Positions 40,376-40,407 of a DNA stretch of 40,407 bases are shown here, piece by piece. The translations under genes were made by a program, and so were the position numbers. Origin of the DNA: Candidatus Colenecus caballi (GTDB lineage: Bacteria > Bacteroidota > Bacteroidia > Bacteroidales > Bacteroidaceae); the NCBI GenBank assembly GCA_018065615.1, contig JAGHSY010000035.1, positions 1 to 40,407 on the forward strand. Direction: 5' to 3'. How positions within the stretch are numbered: the first letter of the stretch is position 1; every line of letters begins with the position of its first letter. A model generated the notes under the pieces. That model did no database searches and was not told where the DNA came from. It saw only the letters and a program-made list of their open reading frames with translations.

Positions 40376-40407
40376 TGACGATTATTAATTGGCATAAATG
40401 ATTGATA

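Overview
The window is a stretch of ordinary chromosome from a Bacteroidota bacterium, most probably order Bacteroidales and close to Prevotella. Four things point there. Promoters have the Bacteroidota -7 form TAnnTTTG, several with TTTG or CTTG 19-20 bp upstream, and Shine-Dalgarno sequences are absent. LspA carries the long insertion of this group, and a lipidated TamA-like protein (TamL type) is present. The gene order hisH-hisA-hisF-hisIE / FtsE-like ATPase / lysC-lysA, which I recall from Bacteroides, is present. A secreted GLUG-repeat protein ends in a type IX secretion-like sorting tail. No phage, integrase, insertion sequence, rRNA operon or CRISPR array was seen, and no gene-free stretch exceeds 300 bp.

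Layout. 1-5.1 kb (+): end of pheT, yebC, a small winged-helix gene and lepA. 5.2-8.6 kb (-): a hicA-hicB toxin-antitoxin pair, an acyl-CoA synthetase, yggS and a decayed glycoside hydrolase family 2 gene that keeps its promoter. 8.7-12.4 kb (+): a LolC/E-like permease, rmuC and an unknown exported protein. 12.4-18.2 kb (-): one tightly packed seven-gene run, hisH, hisA, hisF, hisIE, an FtsE-like ATPase, lysC, lysA. 18.3-23.7 kb (+): ileS, a DksA/TraR-like gene, lspA and a DUF4296 lipoprotein, overlapping tail to tail with an rRNA methyltransferase gene. 24.5-27.6 kb (+): a tamL-like gene and a metallo-beta-lactamase-fold gene, then tRNA-Lys(CTT).

28-33.8 kb is a hexuronate module: a fasciclin lipoprotein, uxaC (broken by one base) and uxaE on the minus strand, divergent from an SDR D-mannonate oxidoreductase. 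Together they would take galacturonate to tagaturonate, fructuronate and D-mannonate; the rest of the pathway lies outside. 33.9-40.4 kb holds gnd, a small outer-membrane barrel gene (also broken by one base), a 46-residue small gene missed by usual length cut-offs, the 1023-residue GLUG protein with an odd hydrophobic insertion, a CBM9-like lipoprotein and two very short reading frames at the edge.

Points most worth a second look are the GIHH signature in IleRS (known elsewhere to give extreme mupirocin resistance), the hydrophobic helical block inside the GLUG protein together with the 46-residue gene behind it, a strongly folded intergenic element at 27.86-27.98 kb, and the UxaE route of galacturonate breakdown. 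I did not find a clear-cut new multi-gene system.
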